Under the pieces are notes generated by a model, which did no database searches, was not told the DNA's origin, and saw nothing but the letters and a program-made list of their open reading frames with translations. From positions 1-47,288 of the forward strand of contig JAGXTA010000045.1 of NCBI GenBank assembly GCA_018333535.1: a stretch of 47,288 nucleotides of DNA, read 5' to 3'. Shown here piece after piece: positions 6,853 through 15,274 of the stretch. The position numbers and the translations under genes were made by a program. The DNA is from Deltaproteobacteria bacterium (GTDB lineage Bacteria; Desulfobacterota; BSN033; UBA1163). Each line of letters starts with the position of its first letter. Position 1 is the first letter of the stretch.

Positions 6853-8796
6853 ATGGAAGAAGAAAAGATAAGACAGTTTGAAGAAGCAGTCATTACTGAG
6901 GAGGCTCTCAGGGAAGCGGAGAAGTATATCGAAGAGGAAGAGGGTCCTTCCCGAAGGCTCACGGGAAAGATAGAAATCTTTATCACCGCGGTGGCGGTGA
7001 TCATGTCTCTGGTCCATCTATACGCAGCCATCGGCATCATCATGACGCATGTCCTGAGAGGAATTCATGTCATGTTTGTCCTCTTCCTCTCTTTTTTGGT
7101 CTTTCCCTCCTTCAAACGATTTAAGAACCGGATCGTCTGGTATGATTATATCCTCGCCCTGCTTGGGGTCGCAGTCATTCTCTATATGCTGATCGACTTC
7201 GATCAGTTCATTTACCGCTCTGTTGTTCCCAATTCCTGGGATATTGTTTTCGGAATCATTCTGATCTTTCTGGTCCTTGAGGCGACCCGCCGGACAACGG
7301 GCTGGATCATGCCCGCAGTGGTCATTGCTTTCATTATTTATGCCTTTATCGGCCCCGAGCTTCCAAAACCATGGACCCATCGAGGATATGACATTGACCG
7401 TCTGGTAGGCCACATGTATATGACCCTTGAGGGGATCTTCGGCGTTCCGATAGACGTCTCTTCCACGTTTATCATCCTCTTCACGATCTATGGCGCTTTT
7501 CTTGAATTCTCAGGAGCAGGGAAGTTTTTTATTGATTTCTCCTTTGCGGCCATGGGAGGAAAACCGACCGGCGCTGGGCGAACCGTTACGCTGGCCTCGT
7601 TTCTTTTGGGGGGACCCTCCGGAAGCGGTGTGGCGACCACCGTCACTCTGGGCTCGGTAGCCTATCCTATGCTCGCCAAAGCAGGCTACAGCAAGGATGC
7701 CGCAGGAGGCCTTCTCTCTGCAGGCGGGATTGGAGCCATTCTCTCGCCCCCTGTGCTTGGGGCCGCGGCTTTTCTCATCGCTGAGTTCTTGAAGATCTCC
7801 TATCTCGATGTGATCATCATGGCCTGCATTCCAACCTGCCTTTACTACTGGTCGATTTATTTGATGGTGGAAATTGACGCAAAGAAATTCGGGGTTAAAG
7901 ATATTGCCGTGGACAAGACTTATAGCCTGTGGCAACTTACCTATCTCTACGGGTTTCATTTTATTTCTCTGATCGCCATTGTAGCGATCATGGTCCTCGG
8001 CTTCACCCCGATCATGGCGGTCTTCTGGGCAACGGTCGTGGCTTTTGCGGTCAGCTTTATCCGCAAGGAAACAGCCCTTACCCCTGGCAAACTGGTGAAA
8101 GCACTAAGAGGAGGTTCGATCGGTGTTTTAAGTGTGGCCTCCACCTGCGCGGCCGCAGGGATCATTGTTGGAGTCGTAACCCTCACGGGGTTGGGGTTAA
8201 AGTTTAGCTCCATCATCATTGCCTATGCCGGCGGAAATCTTTTGCTGACGGCGATCTACACCGCCCTGATTGTTTGGGTGATCGGTTTAGCCGTTCCGGT
8301 CACGGCCTCTTACATCATCTCTGCGGTGATTGCGGCTCCCGCATTGATCCAGCTTGGGGTTCCGGATTTTGCGGCCCATATGTTTGTTTTCTACTATGCC
8401 CTCCTTTCAGAGGTTTCTCCTCCCACCGCGCTCTCCTGTTTTGCCGCGGCTGCGCTGACCAAAGGAGACCCTTATAAGACGACGATGTATGCCTGGAAAT
8501 ATACCCTGCCGGCATTCATCGTGCCCTTCATGTTTGTGCTTGATCCTAAAGGCGTTGGGATTTTGCTCAAGGGACCTGTCATCGATGTGATCTGGACGAC
8601 GGTCACCGCCTTTATAGGGGTTGCCTCCCTGGCAGGAGGTGTGGAAAACTGGTTCTTTAAAAAGACGACCCTTTATGAACGGATCATGTTGCTGGCAGCA
8701 GGCTTGCTCCTGTTCTACCCTGTTGCCTTCTACGATATCATCGGATTCGGCTTGATGGGCCTGGTCATCGTGTCTCAGAAGTTAAGGAGAAGATGA
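6853..8796 (+). CDS. TRAP transporter fused permease (DctQM type)
   Basis: A 647-residue inner-membrane protein. After a charged cytoplasmic N terminus (residues 1-38) come about 15 or more hydrophobic segments. The DctM core is recognisable from TLASFLLGGPSGSGVATTVTLGS and AGGLLSAGGIGAILSPPVLGA, the substrate and sodium-binding helical hairpins, repeated later in ...VPVTASYIISAVIAAPAL and SEVSPPTALSCFAAAA. Length and N-terminal helices fit the QM fusions that pair with TAXI binding proteins. The binding protein and DUF1850 gene lie 1.6 kb upstream, on the other side of an opposite-strand gene. The Shine-Dalgarno is GAGAGGTG 6 nt before the ATG. The next gene overlaps its stop (ATGA). Confidence 0.92.
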   Translation: MEEEKIRQFEEAVITEEALREAEKYIEEEEGPSRRLTGKIEIFITAVAVIMSLVHLYAAIGIIMTHVLRGIHVMFVLFLSFLVFPSFKRFKNRIVWYDYILALLGVAVILYMLIDFDQFIYRSVVPNSWDIVFGIILIFLVLEATRRTTGWIMPAVVIAFIIYAFIGPELPKPWTHRGYDIDRLVGHMYMTLEGIFGVPIDVSSTFIILFTIYGAFLEFSGAGKFFIDFSFAAMGGKPTGAGRTVTLASFLLGGPSGSGVATTVTLGSVAYPMLAKAGYSKDAAGGLLSAGGIGAILSPPVLGAAAFLIAEFLKISYLDVIIMACIPTCLYYWSIYLMVEIDAKKFGVKDIAVDKTYSLWQLTYLYGFHFISLIAIVAIMVLGFTPIMAVFWATVVAFAVSFIRKETALTPGKLVKALRGGSIGVLSVASTCAAAGIIVGVVTLTGLGLKFSSIIIAYAGGNLLLTAIYTALIVWVIGLAVPVTASYIISAVIAAPALIQLGVPDFAAHMFVFYYALLSEVSPPTALSCFAAAALTKGDPYKTTMYAWKYTLPAFIVPFMFVLDPKGVGILLKGPVIDVIWTTVTAFIGVASLAGGVENWFFKKTTLYERIMLLAAGLLLFYPVAFYDIIGFGLMGLVIVSQKLRRR

Positions 8797-9830
8797 GAAG
8801 AAGTCTAAAAACCTTTCTGCCCCTTCTCTGCTTCCTCCTGACGGGGTGCGGAAATTTCTTCTACTTCTCCAAATTGGGATGGCACCAGTCCTTCATCACC
8901 TTTCAGAGCGTTCCCGTTCAGGAGGTTATCGGGGACGAAACGCTGGAAGATGAGGGAAAAAGGAAAATCCACATCATCCAGGAGGTGAAGCGCTATGGTG
9001 AGGAGAGGCTGGGATTGCGAAGGACAGGGAGTTACACAAAATATTTTGAAGTGAAAAGGCCTGTCCTTCATATCATCACGGCGACCGAAAAAGACCGCCT
9101 TCACCTTCATCACTGGAACTTTCCGATCATCGGCAGAGCAACCTACAAAAGCTTTTTCACCCTAAAGGGAGTTTTGAAGGAGAAGGAGTCCCTGGAGAAA
9201 AAAGGTTATGACACCTATCTCCAGCAGGCGGCCGCCTATAGCACGCTCGGATGGCTGAAAGACCCCATCTTTTCGACGATGCTGAAATGGGATGAACCCA
9301 CCCTGGCCAACATCATTCTCCACGAGATGGCCCATGCCACGGTCTATTTTAAAGGAGAGACCGATTTCAACGAGCAGGTGGCGACTTTCATCGGAAATCA
9401 AGGGGCAGTCCATTTTCTGACTGAGAAGTATGGTCCCGGTTCAAAAGAGGTGGCCCTGGCGATCGATTATCAGGGGGATGATCTGCTTTTTTCGAAGTGG
9501 ATCGATCAGGCATACAAACGGTTATCGGGATTATATGAGCAACCCGTTTCGAGAGAGGAGAAGGTGAGAGGAAGGGAGGAGATCTTTCAATCGATTCAAG
9601 AGAGTTTCGTGGAGATCAGAGATCAGTTTAAAACGGATTGTTATAAAGATTTTGGCGGAAAGAGACTGAACAATGCAGTCCTCATGGCCTACCGGCGATA
9701 CTTCCACCGCCTCGACCGGTTTGAAGCCCTTTACGAAAGGTTTGGAAAAGATCTGAAAAGGGTTGTTGAGTTTTTCAAGGAGATTAAATCTTCAGGAGAC
9801 GAAAGGGCTTTAACTTCTTTTAAAGAGTGA
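8793..9830 (+). CDS. Putative zinc aminopeptidase lipoprotein (PF10023 type)
   Basis: A 345-residue lipoprotein. The signal ends in the lipobox LTGC, so Cys19 would be lipid-modified. The mature protein carries a gluzincin motif HEMAHAT (about residues 180-186), followed by FNEQVATFIGNQGA, whose Glu is the likely third zinc ligand. This arrangement is characteristic of the predicted aminopeptidase family PF10023. It would act in the periplasm, anchored to a membrane. The start overlaps the TRAP permease stop by 4 bp with AAGGAGA upstream, so the two are translationally coupled. A role in peptide turnover is inference; no substrate is known. Confidence 0.8.
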   Translation: MRRSLKTFLPLLCFLLTGCGNFFYFSKLGWHQSFITFQSVPVQEVIGDETLEDEGKRKIHIIQEVKRYGEERLGLRRTGSYTKYFEVKRPVLHIITATEKDRLHLHHWNFPIIGRATYKSFFTLKGVLKEKESLEKKGYDTYLQQAAAYSTLGWLKDPIFSTMLKWDEPTLANIILHEMAHATVYFKGETDFNEQVATFIGNQGAVHFLTEKYGPGSKEVALAIDYQGDDLLFSKWIDQAYKRLSGLYEQPVSREEKVRGREEIFQSIQESFVEIRDQFKTDCYKDFGGKRLNNAVLMAYRRYFHRLDRFEALYERFGKDLKRVVEFFKEIKSSGDERALTSFKE

Positions 9831-9850
9831 GATTCTTAGATTTTTTTAAC

Positions 9851-9900
9851 TCCGAACTCGGAACTCCCCGCCCCGATTCTATCGGGGCGAACTCCGAACT
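9851..9900. repeat. GAACTCC repeats around a GC-rich hairpin
   Basis: The perfect stem CGCCCCGAT-TCT-ATCGGGGCG (9869-9889) lies among copies of GAACTCC/CCGAACT between convergent genes. The T run is on the wrong side for a standard terminator on the plus strand (9841-9847). The same GTTCGGAGTT words recur at 27406-27488 and 37885-37948. Confidence 0.55.
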
Positions 9901-9905
9901 TTTGT

Positions 9906-11018
9906 CTACCTCTCCCTCTTTCCCTCAATAAACTCCTCTACCATTAGTTTGGCTTCATTATCAGGGAATTGGATGAGGGGATGTTTCATCGCATAGGCGG
10001 AGATGGAGAGGAGGGGGCCCCCAATGCCACGGTTGCGGGCAATTTTGCAACATCGGATGGCATCGATGGTGATCCCGCCGCTATTGGGAGAATCTTCAAC
10101 CGAGAGTCTCAGTTCGAGATTCAACGGAATCTCTCCGAACCCTCTTCCTTCCATTCTGAGAAAACAGACCTTGTTGTCATTCTGCCAGGGGACATAATCG
10201 GAAGGGCCAATGTGAATATTTTCCGGCTCAAGAGGAACTCCTAACTGAGACTGAATCGCTTCGGTTTTGGAGATCCGTTTATTCTTCAAACGACTCCGGT
10301 TGAGCATATTGAGGAAGTCGGTGTTGCCGCCCGTGTTAATCTGATAAGTCCGGTCCAGTTTTACTCCGCGGTCCTCGAAGAGTCTGGCCAGCGCCCGATG
10401 GATGATGGTGGCGCCCATCTGGGATTTCACATCGTCACCCACAGCAGGGATGCCTTTCTCTTCAAATCGTTTTGCCCACCCGGAGTCCGAGACGATGAAG
10501 CTGGGCATACAGTTGATCAGGCTGACCCCTGTGTTCAGACAGGCTTCCGCATAGAATTGAGTCGCCAGATCCGAACCCACGGGAAGATAGTTGAGAAGAA
10601 TTTCCACTCCGGATTCTTTGAGAACCTTTTCCACATTGCAGGGTTTCTCGTTAGCCAGGACGAAAATGCGGTCTTCGGGGTAATCCTTCATATGTTCTGA
10701 AACACCATCCAGCACTTCACCCATTGAGACGATGACGCCTGAATCGTTGAATTGGGAGAAGATGGTCCTGGTGCAATTGGGCCTGGCGAAGATCGCCTCT
10801 CTGAGAGGTTTTCCCACTTTTCTCCGGTCGATATCGAAAGCCGCTCCCACCTCGATATTCCAGGGCCTGTAGCCTCCGAGATCCATATGCATCAGGCCGA
10901 GGGGTTCGAATTTTGGGTTCTTTCGACTGAGATCCCTATAGAATTCAATCCCCTGGATGAGAGCGCTGGCACAGTTTCCGACACCTACGATGGCAATCCG
11001 GATCGAATTCTTTTTCAT
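9906..11018 (-). CDS. ino1: Inositol-3-phosphate synthase
   Basis: A 370-residue protein that would convert D-glucose 6-phosphate to 1D-myo-inositol 3-phosphate using NAD+ as a recycled cofactor. The NAD-binding motif IAIVGVGNCASALIQGIEFY lies at residues 8-27. Other family landmarks are NYLPVGSDLATQFYAEACL, the active-site loop GDDVKSQMGATIIHRALA, and NTGGNTDFLNML. The length fits the short bacterial/archaeal form rather than the roughly 510-residue eukaryotic one. The product feeds phosphatidylinositol-type lipids or soluble inositol compounds. The gene is divergent from the deoxyhypusine-synthase-like gene, and a TTGACA (11093-11088 on the minus strand) lies at a suitable distance upstream. 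Confidence 0.9.
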   Translation of the reverse strand: MKKNSIRIAIVGVGNCASALIQGIEFYRDLSRKNPKFEPLGLMHMDLGGYRPWNIEVGAAFDIDRRKVGKPLREAIFARPNCTRTIFSQFNDSGVIVSMGEVLDGVSEHMKDYPEDRIFVLANEKPCNVEKVLKESGVEILLNYLPVGSDLATQFYAEACLNTGVSLINCMPSFIVSDSGWAKRFEEKGIPAVGDDVKSQMGATIIHRALARLFEDRGVKLDRTYQINTGGNTDFLNMLNRSRLKNKRISKTEAIQSQLGVPLEPENIHIGPSDYVPWQNDNKVCFLRMEGRGFGEIPLNLELRLSVEDSPNSGGITIDAIRCCKIARNRGIGGPLLSISAYAMKHPLIQFPDNEAKLMVEEFIEGKRER

Positions 11019-11199
11019 AACGATTCAGCCTTTCCGAAAACAATCTGTCTTTTTTCAATTAAACTAACTATCTCATTTCATTCCGATTGTCAAGAAAATT
11101 GGGGAATCCTTTCTGGTGAGAAACCACTTATTTCTTGACTTCTCTTTTTTTATTTGTTAACTTCCGCAGCAATCCATCGTTCCTCAAGGGTGTCCACCG

Positions 11200-12249
11200 A
11201 TGAAAAAAAGAGGGAAATCCGCCATTCTCCAGCATCCCGTTCGCTCTCTCGAAATGAAAAAGACCCGGAGCCTTTACGATCTGATCCAGGCCTTTCAGCA
11301 CACCTCCTTCCAGAGCCGCAACCTCTTCAAATGTTTTGAGGTGTTTCGTAAGATGCTGAGCGATCCTGCCTGCATCATCTTTATGGGATTGTCAGGAGCG
11401 ATGATTCCTGGCGGAATGCGGCAGGTCATCCGCGATATGATCGAGATGAAGTTGATCGATGTCCTCGTCTCCACGGGCGCCAACATCTTCCACGACCTCT
11501 TTGAAAGCTTTGGGTATCGGCATTATATCGGATCGGTGGAGGGGGATGACGATGGACTGCGAAAGCACCGGATCGTGCGGGTCTATGATGCCCTGATGGA
11601 TGATCACGAGATTAATCAAGTCATTAACCTCCTCTCCGAGGTTCCGGAAGAGTTAGGGGAGAAGGTCGTTTCTTCAAGGCGCTATCTGGAGGTTTTGGGT
11701 AATTGCCTCAAAGATGACAAATCGATCCTGAAGACAGCCTCCCGGTGCGGTGTTCCCGTCTTTATCCCCGCGCTCAGTGACAGTTCCATCGGCATCGGCC
11801 TGACCTTTCTCCACGCCCGGAAGAAGAATTCTTCCGAAGGACTGATCATCGACCAGATCCGGGATAGCTTTGAGATTGCGCAGTTAAAGAGGATGGCCAA
11901 AACGACCGGGGCGATCTATATAGGAGGAGGCGTTCCGAAGAATTATATTCAACAATTGGGCCCTGTGAGCGAGCTCCTTTTCCGGAGAGAGAGCGGCCAC
12001 CAGTTTGCCTTTCAGGTGACCACGGATGACCCCAAATGGGGCGGCCTCTCAGGCTGCACCTTTGAGGAGGCAAAGTCCTGGGGAAAGATTGAGAAAGAAT
12101 CGGCCTATGCCGCCGTCTATATGGACGCCACAATCGCCCTTCCTTTGCTGGTCGGGGCAGTTTTTCAAGAGGGAAAGATCTGCCAAAAGAGAAAGAGACG
12201 CCAGTTTATCTGGGAGGCCGACCGGCTCAAGTCGATCAAATTTGTTTAA
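11200..12249 (+). CDS. Deoxyhypusine synthase family protein (putative homospermidine-synthase-like)
   Basis: A 349-residue member of the deoxyhypusine synthase family. It has the NAD-binding segments LSGAMIPGGMRQVIRDMIE and STGANIFHDL, then VPVFIPALSDSSIGIG, the His in FLHARKKN, and GGGVPKNYIQQ, whose Lys247 matches the catalytic lysine that forms the imine in human DHS. EAKSWGKI also matches. Bacteria lack eIF5A, so the acceptor is probably a small amine. Some bacterial homologues make homospermidine or related polyamines. In the eukaryotic enzyme the lysine is followed by HH, here by NY. The exact product is unresolved. Confidence 0.8.
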   Translation: MKKRGKSAILQHPVRSLEMKKTRSLYDLIQAFQHTSFQSRNLFKCFEVFRKMLSDPACIIFMGLSGAMIPGGMRQVIRDMIEMKLIDVLVSTGANIFHDLFESFGYRHYIGSVEGDDDGLRKHRIVRVYDALMDDHEINQVINLLSEVPEELGEKVVSSRRYLEVLGNCLKDDKSILKTASRCGVPVFIPALSDSSIGIGLTFLHARKKNSSEGLIIDQIRDSFEIAQLKRMAKTTGAIYIGGGVPKNYIQQLGPVSELLFRRESGHQFAFQVTTDDPKWGGLSGCTFEEAKSWGKIEKESAYAAVYMDATIALPLLVGAVFQEGKICQKRKRRQFIWEADRLKSIKFV

Positions 12250-12355
12250 CGCTCCATGATGATTTAATCGAATTTCCATTCTTTTCCACCTTTCGGAGTT
12301 GATTTGCATCCGAACTTCTCAATCCGCAATCCACAATCCGAAATAAGAAAAGGGC

Positions 12356-12383
12356 TTGAAAATAGGCCAACAAGGGTTATATT
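12356..12383 (+). promoter_or_regulatory. Promoter of the ClpX-like/DnaJ operon
   Basis: TTGAAA at 12356-12361 with TATATT at 12378-12383 (16-bp spacer); TATTAT at 12380-12385 is an alternative at 18 bp. The TTG at 12356 that opens the longest reading frame is part of the -35, so translation cannot start there. Confidence 0.55.
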
Positions 12384-12421
12384 ATATCTATAACTTGCGA
12401 AAAAAAAGGAGTTTAGTGTTC

Positions 12422-14209
12422 ATGAAAGATTCCGATTCAAAGATTCCGGACCAGAAGGAATTAGAGAAGGAGCTCAACGAGTATTTAGGGAAGAAGTATG
12501 GAGACCGAATCCGGCTGGTGGTTCCCATGCTCTTTCCCAAGCCCCAGGCCGAAGAGGTCTCGAAGGATGAGAAAGAGGCCGGTGAGAAGAAGAAAAAGAT
12601 CCAGTTTGATCTGAAGCCCGAGGAATTGGAGGCCTTTCTCAATGACTACATCATCCGGCAGGAAGGGGCAAAGGAGATCCTGGCCACCAAGATCTGCACC
12701 CACTTCAAACGGATCAAGTTCACCGAGATGACAAAGGGAAAGACCCGATATGAAGGTGTGGGCCACATCAAGAACAATATCCTGATGGTCGGGCCGACCG
12801 GCGTGGGCAAGACCTACCTGATCAAATTGATCGCAAAGAAGATCGGTGTTCCTTTTGTCAAGGGGGATGCGACGAAGTTCAGTGAGACCGGTTATGTGGG
12901 AGGGGATGTGGAGGATCTCGTCAGGGATCTCATTTATGAAGCCGATGGCGATATGGAGATGGCTCAGTATGGGATCATCTATATCGATGAGATCGACAAG
13001 ATCGCTTCGTCCAACCATACCATCGGCCCGGATGTCTCCAGGACGGGAGTCCAACGGGCCCTCCTCAAGCCGATGGAAGAGACAGAGGTGGATCTCAAGG
13101 TTCCACACGACCCCATCTCCCAGTTAGAGGCCATCGAACATTACCGGAGAACCGGAAAGAAGGAGAAGCGGACGATCAATACGAAACATATCCTCTTCAT
13201 CATGAGCGGAGCCTTCAATGGTCTGGAGGAGATGGTGAAGAAACGGCTCAACCGGGAGGGGATCGGTTTTGGGGCGGAGATCCGCTCCAAGGATGAAAGA
13301 GCCGAATATCTCAAACAGGCAAGGGCCGAGGACCTCATCACCTTTGGATTCGAATCGGAATTTATCGGAAGGCTTCCGGTCGCCGCCATTTTTGAGAGAC
13401 TTGAAATTGGGGATCTCTATGCGATCCTTAAGAACCCCAATAACCCCATCATTCTCGGAAAGAAAAAAGATTTCAAATCCTATGGGATCGATATCCAGTT
13501 TGAAGAAGACGCCCTCTACGAGTTAGCGGTGAGGGCTTATGAAGAAAAAACAGGAGCGAGGGGACTGGTCAGCGCTGTGGAGAAGGTGCTCCTCAAATTT
13601 GAGAAACGGCTTCCCTCAACCGATATTCGCCAATTCGTCGTCACCCGGGAAGTGGTCGAACACCCGGAGCAGGAACTGGGACGATTGCTCCAGGACCCCA
13701 TGCATCCCGAGAGGCTGGCTCAGTTTGAGAAGCTTCTTTCACGGGAGAAGAGGGAGTTAAAGGAGTCGGTCATGAACAGGGAAGGGGAGTTTCGCAAACG
13801 TTATGGGATTGCTTTCCCGGAGAGCCGAATCGACCTCATCGCCCGCCGGATGCTCAATAAGGGTTACGATGTCAACACCGTGTTTGAAGAGGTGGTCGAG
13901 GTTCAGCGAGAGATCGAGGAGTTTGAGAAAGACTTCCAGCAGAGAAATGGGATCCGGCTCCAATTTGACGGAGAAGCCATTGATCGGATAACGGAGATGG
14001 CCCTCGAAGAAAATATGAAGGGTGAGATGGTTTGCTCCCGCCTATTAAAAGATTATGAGCATGGGATGAAATTGATCCGGGACAGAATGGGCCGGAAGGA
14101 GTTTGTGATTACGAAGGAAGCGATCGATGATCCTGAAGGATATCTCAATCGGGTCATCCAGGAGGTCTATAGCAGGCGGTTCGATTTAGAGGCCGAGGGT
14201 AACGGATAA
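12422..14209 (+). CDS. ClpX-like AAA+ ATPase with C-terminal extension
   Basis: A 595-residue hexameric unfoldase candidate. Landmarks are Walker A GPTGVGKT (about 123-130), pore loop GYVGGD (about 157), Walker B IIYIDEID (about 186-193), and the ClpP-docking loop type motif IGFGAE (about 281). The small-domain sensor-2 motif KTGARGL is near 376-382. The N-terminal ClpX zinc finger is missing; residues 1-85 are Lys/Glu-rich instead. About 170 residues follow the normal ClpX end: a helical, charged region with no motif recognised here. The ATG at 12422 has AAAGGAG 10 nt upstream. Its stop overlaps the dnaJ-like start. The retained IGF loop suggests it may feed a peptidase, perhaps ClpP elsewhere. 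Confidence 0.8.
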   Translation: MKDSDSKIPDQKELEKELNEYLGKKYGDRIRLVVPMLFPKPQAEEVSKDEKEAGEKKKKIQFDLKPEELEAFLNDYIIRQEGAKEILATKICTHFKRIKFTEMTKGKTRYEGVGHIKNNILMVGPTGVGKTYLIKLIAKKIGVPFVKGDATKFSETGYVGGDVEDLVRDLIYEADGDMEMAQYGIIYIDEIDKIASSNHTIGPDVSRTGVQRALLKPMEETEVDLKVPHDPISQLEAIEHYRRTGKKEKRTINTKHILFIMSGAFNGLEEMVKKRLNREGIGFGAEIRSKDERAEYLKQARAEDLITFGFESEFIGRLPVAAIFERLEIGDLYAILKNPNNPIILGKKKDFKSYGIDIQFEEDALYELAVRAYEEKTGARGLVSAVEKVLLKFEKRLPSTDIRQFVVTREVVEHPEQELGRLLQDPMHPERLAQFEKLLSREKRELKESVMNREGEFRKRYGIAFPESRIDLIARRMLNKGYDVNTVFEEVVEVQREIEEFEKDFQQRNGIRLQFDGEAIDRITEMALEENMKGEMVCSRLLKDYEHGMKLIRDRMGRKEFVITKEAIDDPEGYLNRVIQEVYSRRFDLEAEGNG

Positions 14210-15129
14210 TGGCGAACAGAGATTATTATGAGGTTTTAGGCGTCAGCAAGACCGCCAGCGACGAAGAGATGAAGCGGGCTTACCGGAAACTGGCGATGAA
14301 ATACCATCCGGACCGGAATCCGAACAAGAAGGAGGCGGAAGAACGCTTCAAGGAGATCAACGAGGCCTATGCGGTTCTGAGTGATAAGGAGAAACGAAAG
14401 CAGTACGATACGTTTGGCGCCGATGGATTCCGTCAGCGATTCACCCAGGAGGACATCTTCCGGGGATTCGATTTTGATGACCTTCTCTCGGGCCTCTTCG
14501 GTGGAAGGGGGCGGCGAGAGTTTAAGTTTGGGGGGACGAGGAGTGGCGTCGATTTCGGAGATCTTTTCGGTGGTTCATACGGTTACCAGGATATGGGCCG
14601 GATGGGCCAGAAGGGAGAAGACATCCTTTATGAGTTGACGATCTCTCTTGAAGAGGTGGCTTCAGGCGGAGAGAAGAGGATTTCCTATCGCAAAAATGGC
14701 AGGGTGGAGGAAGTATCCGTAAAGATTCCGAAGGGAATGCCGGCCGGGAAGAAGCTGAGGCTTGCCGGAAAAGGGATGGAGGGGAAAAAAGGCGGGCCTC
14801 CGGGCGATCTCTACCTGCAGATATCCATCCAGGAGCACCCCATCTTTACCCTGGAGGGAGATGACCTTATAGTGGAGAAAGAGGTTAGCTTTTCAGAGGC
14901 CGTCCTGGGAAGCTTTGCTGAAGTTCCCACCCTTGAGGGGACAAAGAAAATCAAAATTCCTCCGGGCACTCAGAGCCATACGAAGATGCGTTTGAAAGGG
15001 CTTGGCCTTCCCCACTTTCAGAAAGAGGGCAGGGGAGATGAATATGTGAAGGTGATTGTGAAGATTCCCAAAAGGGTGTCAGAAAAAACAAAAAGTCTGA
15101 TCCAGGAGCTTGCCAAAGAAGGCATCTAA
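14209..15129 (+). CDS. DnaJ-like co-chaperone without zinc finger (CbpA type)
   Basis: A 306-residue Hsp40. The J domain occupies residues 4-70 with the HPD motif at 33-35 (KYHPDRN), which stimulates DnaK ATPase. A Gly/Phe-rich linker (about 75-125) follows, then the two-barrel C-terminal substrate-binding domain ([20 protein letters not shown]). No CxxCxGxG zinc repeats are present, so it is type II, like CbpA. Its ATG shares one base with the stop of the ClpX-like gene, showing tight translational coupling. The pair probably works on the same misfolded clients, with DnaK supplied from elsewhere. Confidence 0.9.
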   Translation: MANRDYYEVLGVSKTASDEEMKRAYRKLAMKYHPDRNPNKKEAEERFKEINEAYAVLSDKEKRKQYDTFGADGFRQRFTQEDIFRGFDFDDLLSGLFGGRGRREFKFGGTRSGVDFGDLFGGSYGYQDMGRMGQKGEDILYELTISLEEVASGGEKRISYRKNGRVEEVSVKIPKGMPAGKKLRLAGKGMEGKKGGPPGDLYLQISIQEHPIFTLEGDDLIVEKEVSFSEAVLGSFAEVPTLEGTKKIKIPPGTQSHTKMRLKGLGLPHFQKEGRGDEYVKVIVKIPKRVSEKTKSLIQELAKEGI

Positions 15130-15203
15130 ATTCTCAATTTACAATTTCCAATTCATAACTCATAACTCATAACTCTCAACTCTCAATCCATCTTTTGCCC
15201 GCG

Positions 15204-15230
15204 TTGACTTTTCCAGTGATCTGTTATAAA
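15204..15230 (+). promoter_or_regulatory. Promoter of the Lon-like protease gene
   Basis: TTGACT at 15204-15209 followed by TATAAATA at 15225-15232, giving spacers of 15 bp (TATAAA) or 17 bp (TAAATA). It precedes a strong CAGGAGGAAAG ribosome-binding site and the ATG at 15275. Confidence 0.55.
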
Positions 15231-15274
15231 TAAACTCGAAAGAGTCCGTTATCCGAATCAGGAGGAAAGAGATC

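Noticed and set aside
9841-9905. Terminator between the aminopeptidase and inositol phosphate synthase genes
   Set aside because: The hairpin is good, but on neither strand is it followed by a proper T run; the long T tract precedes it on the plus strand.
12356-12421. N-terminal 22-codon extension of the ClpX-like protein
   Set aside because: The TTG at 12356 is part of the -35 element, and the -10 lies within the extension. The ATG at 12422 has a Shine-Dalgarno.
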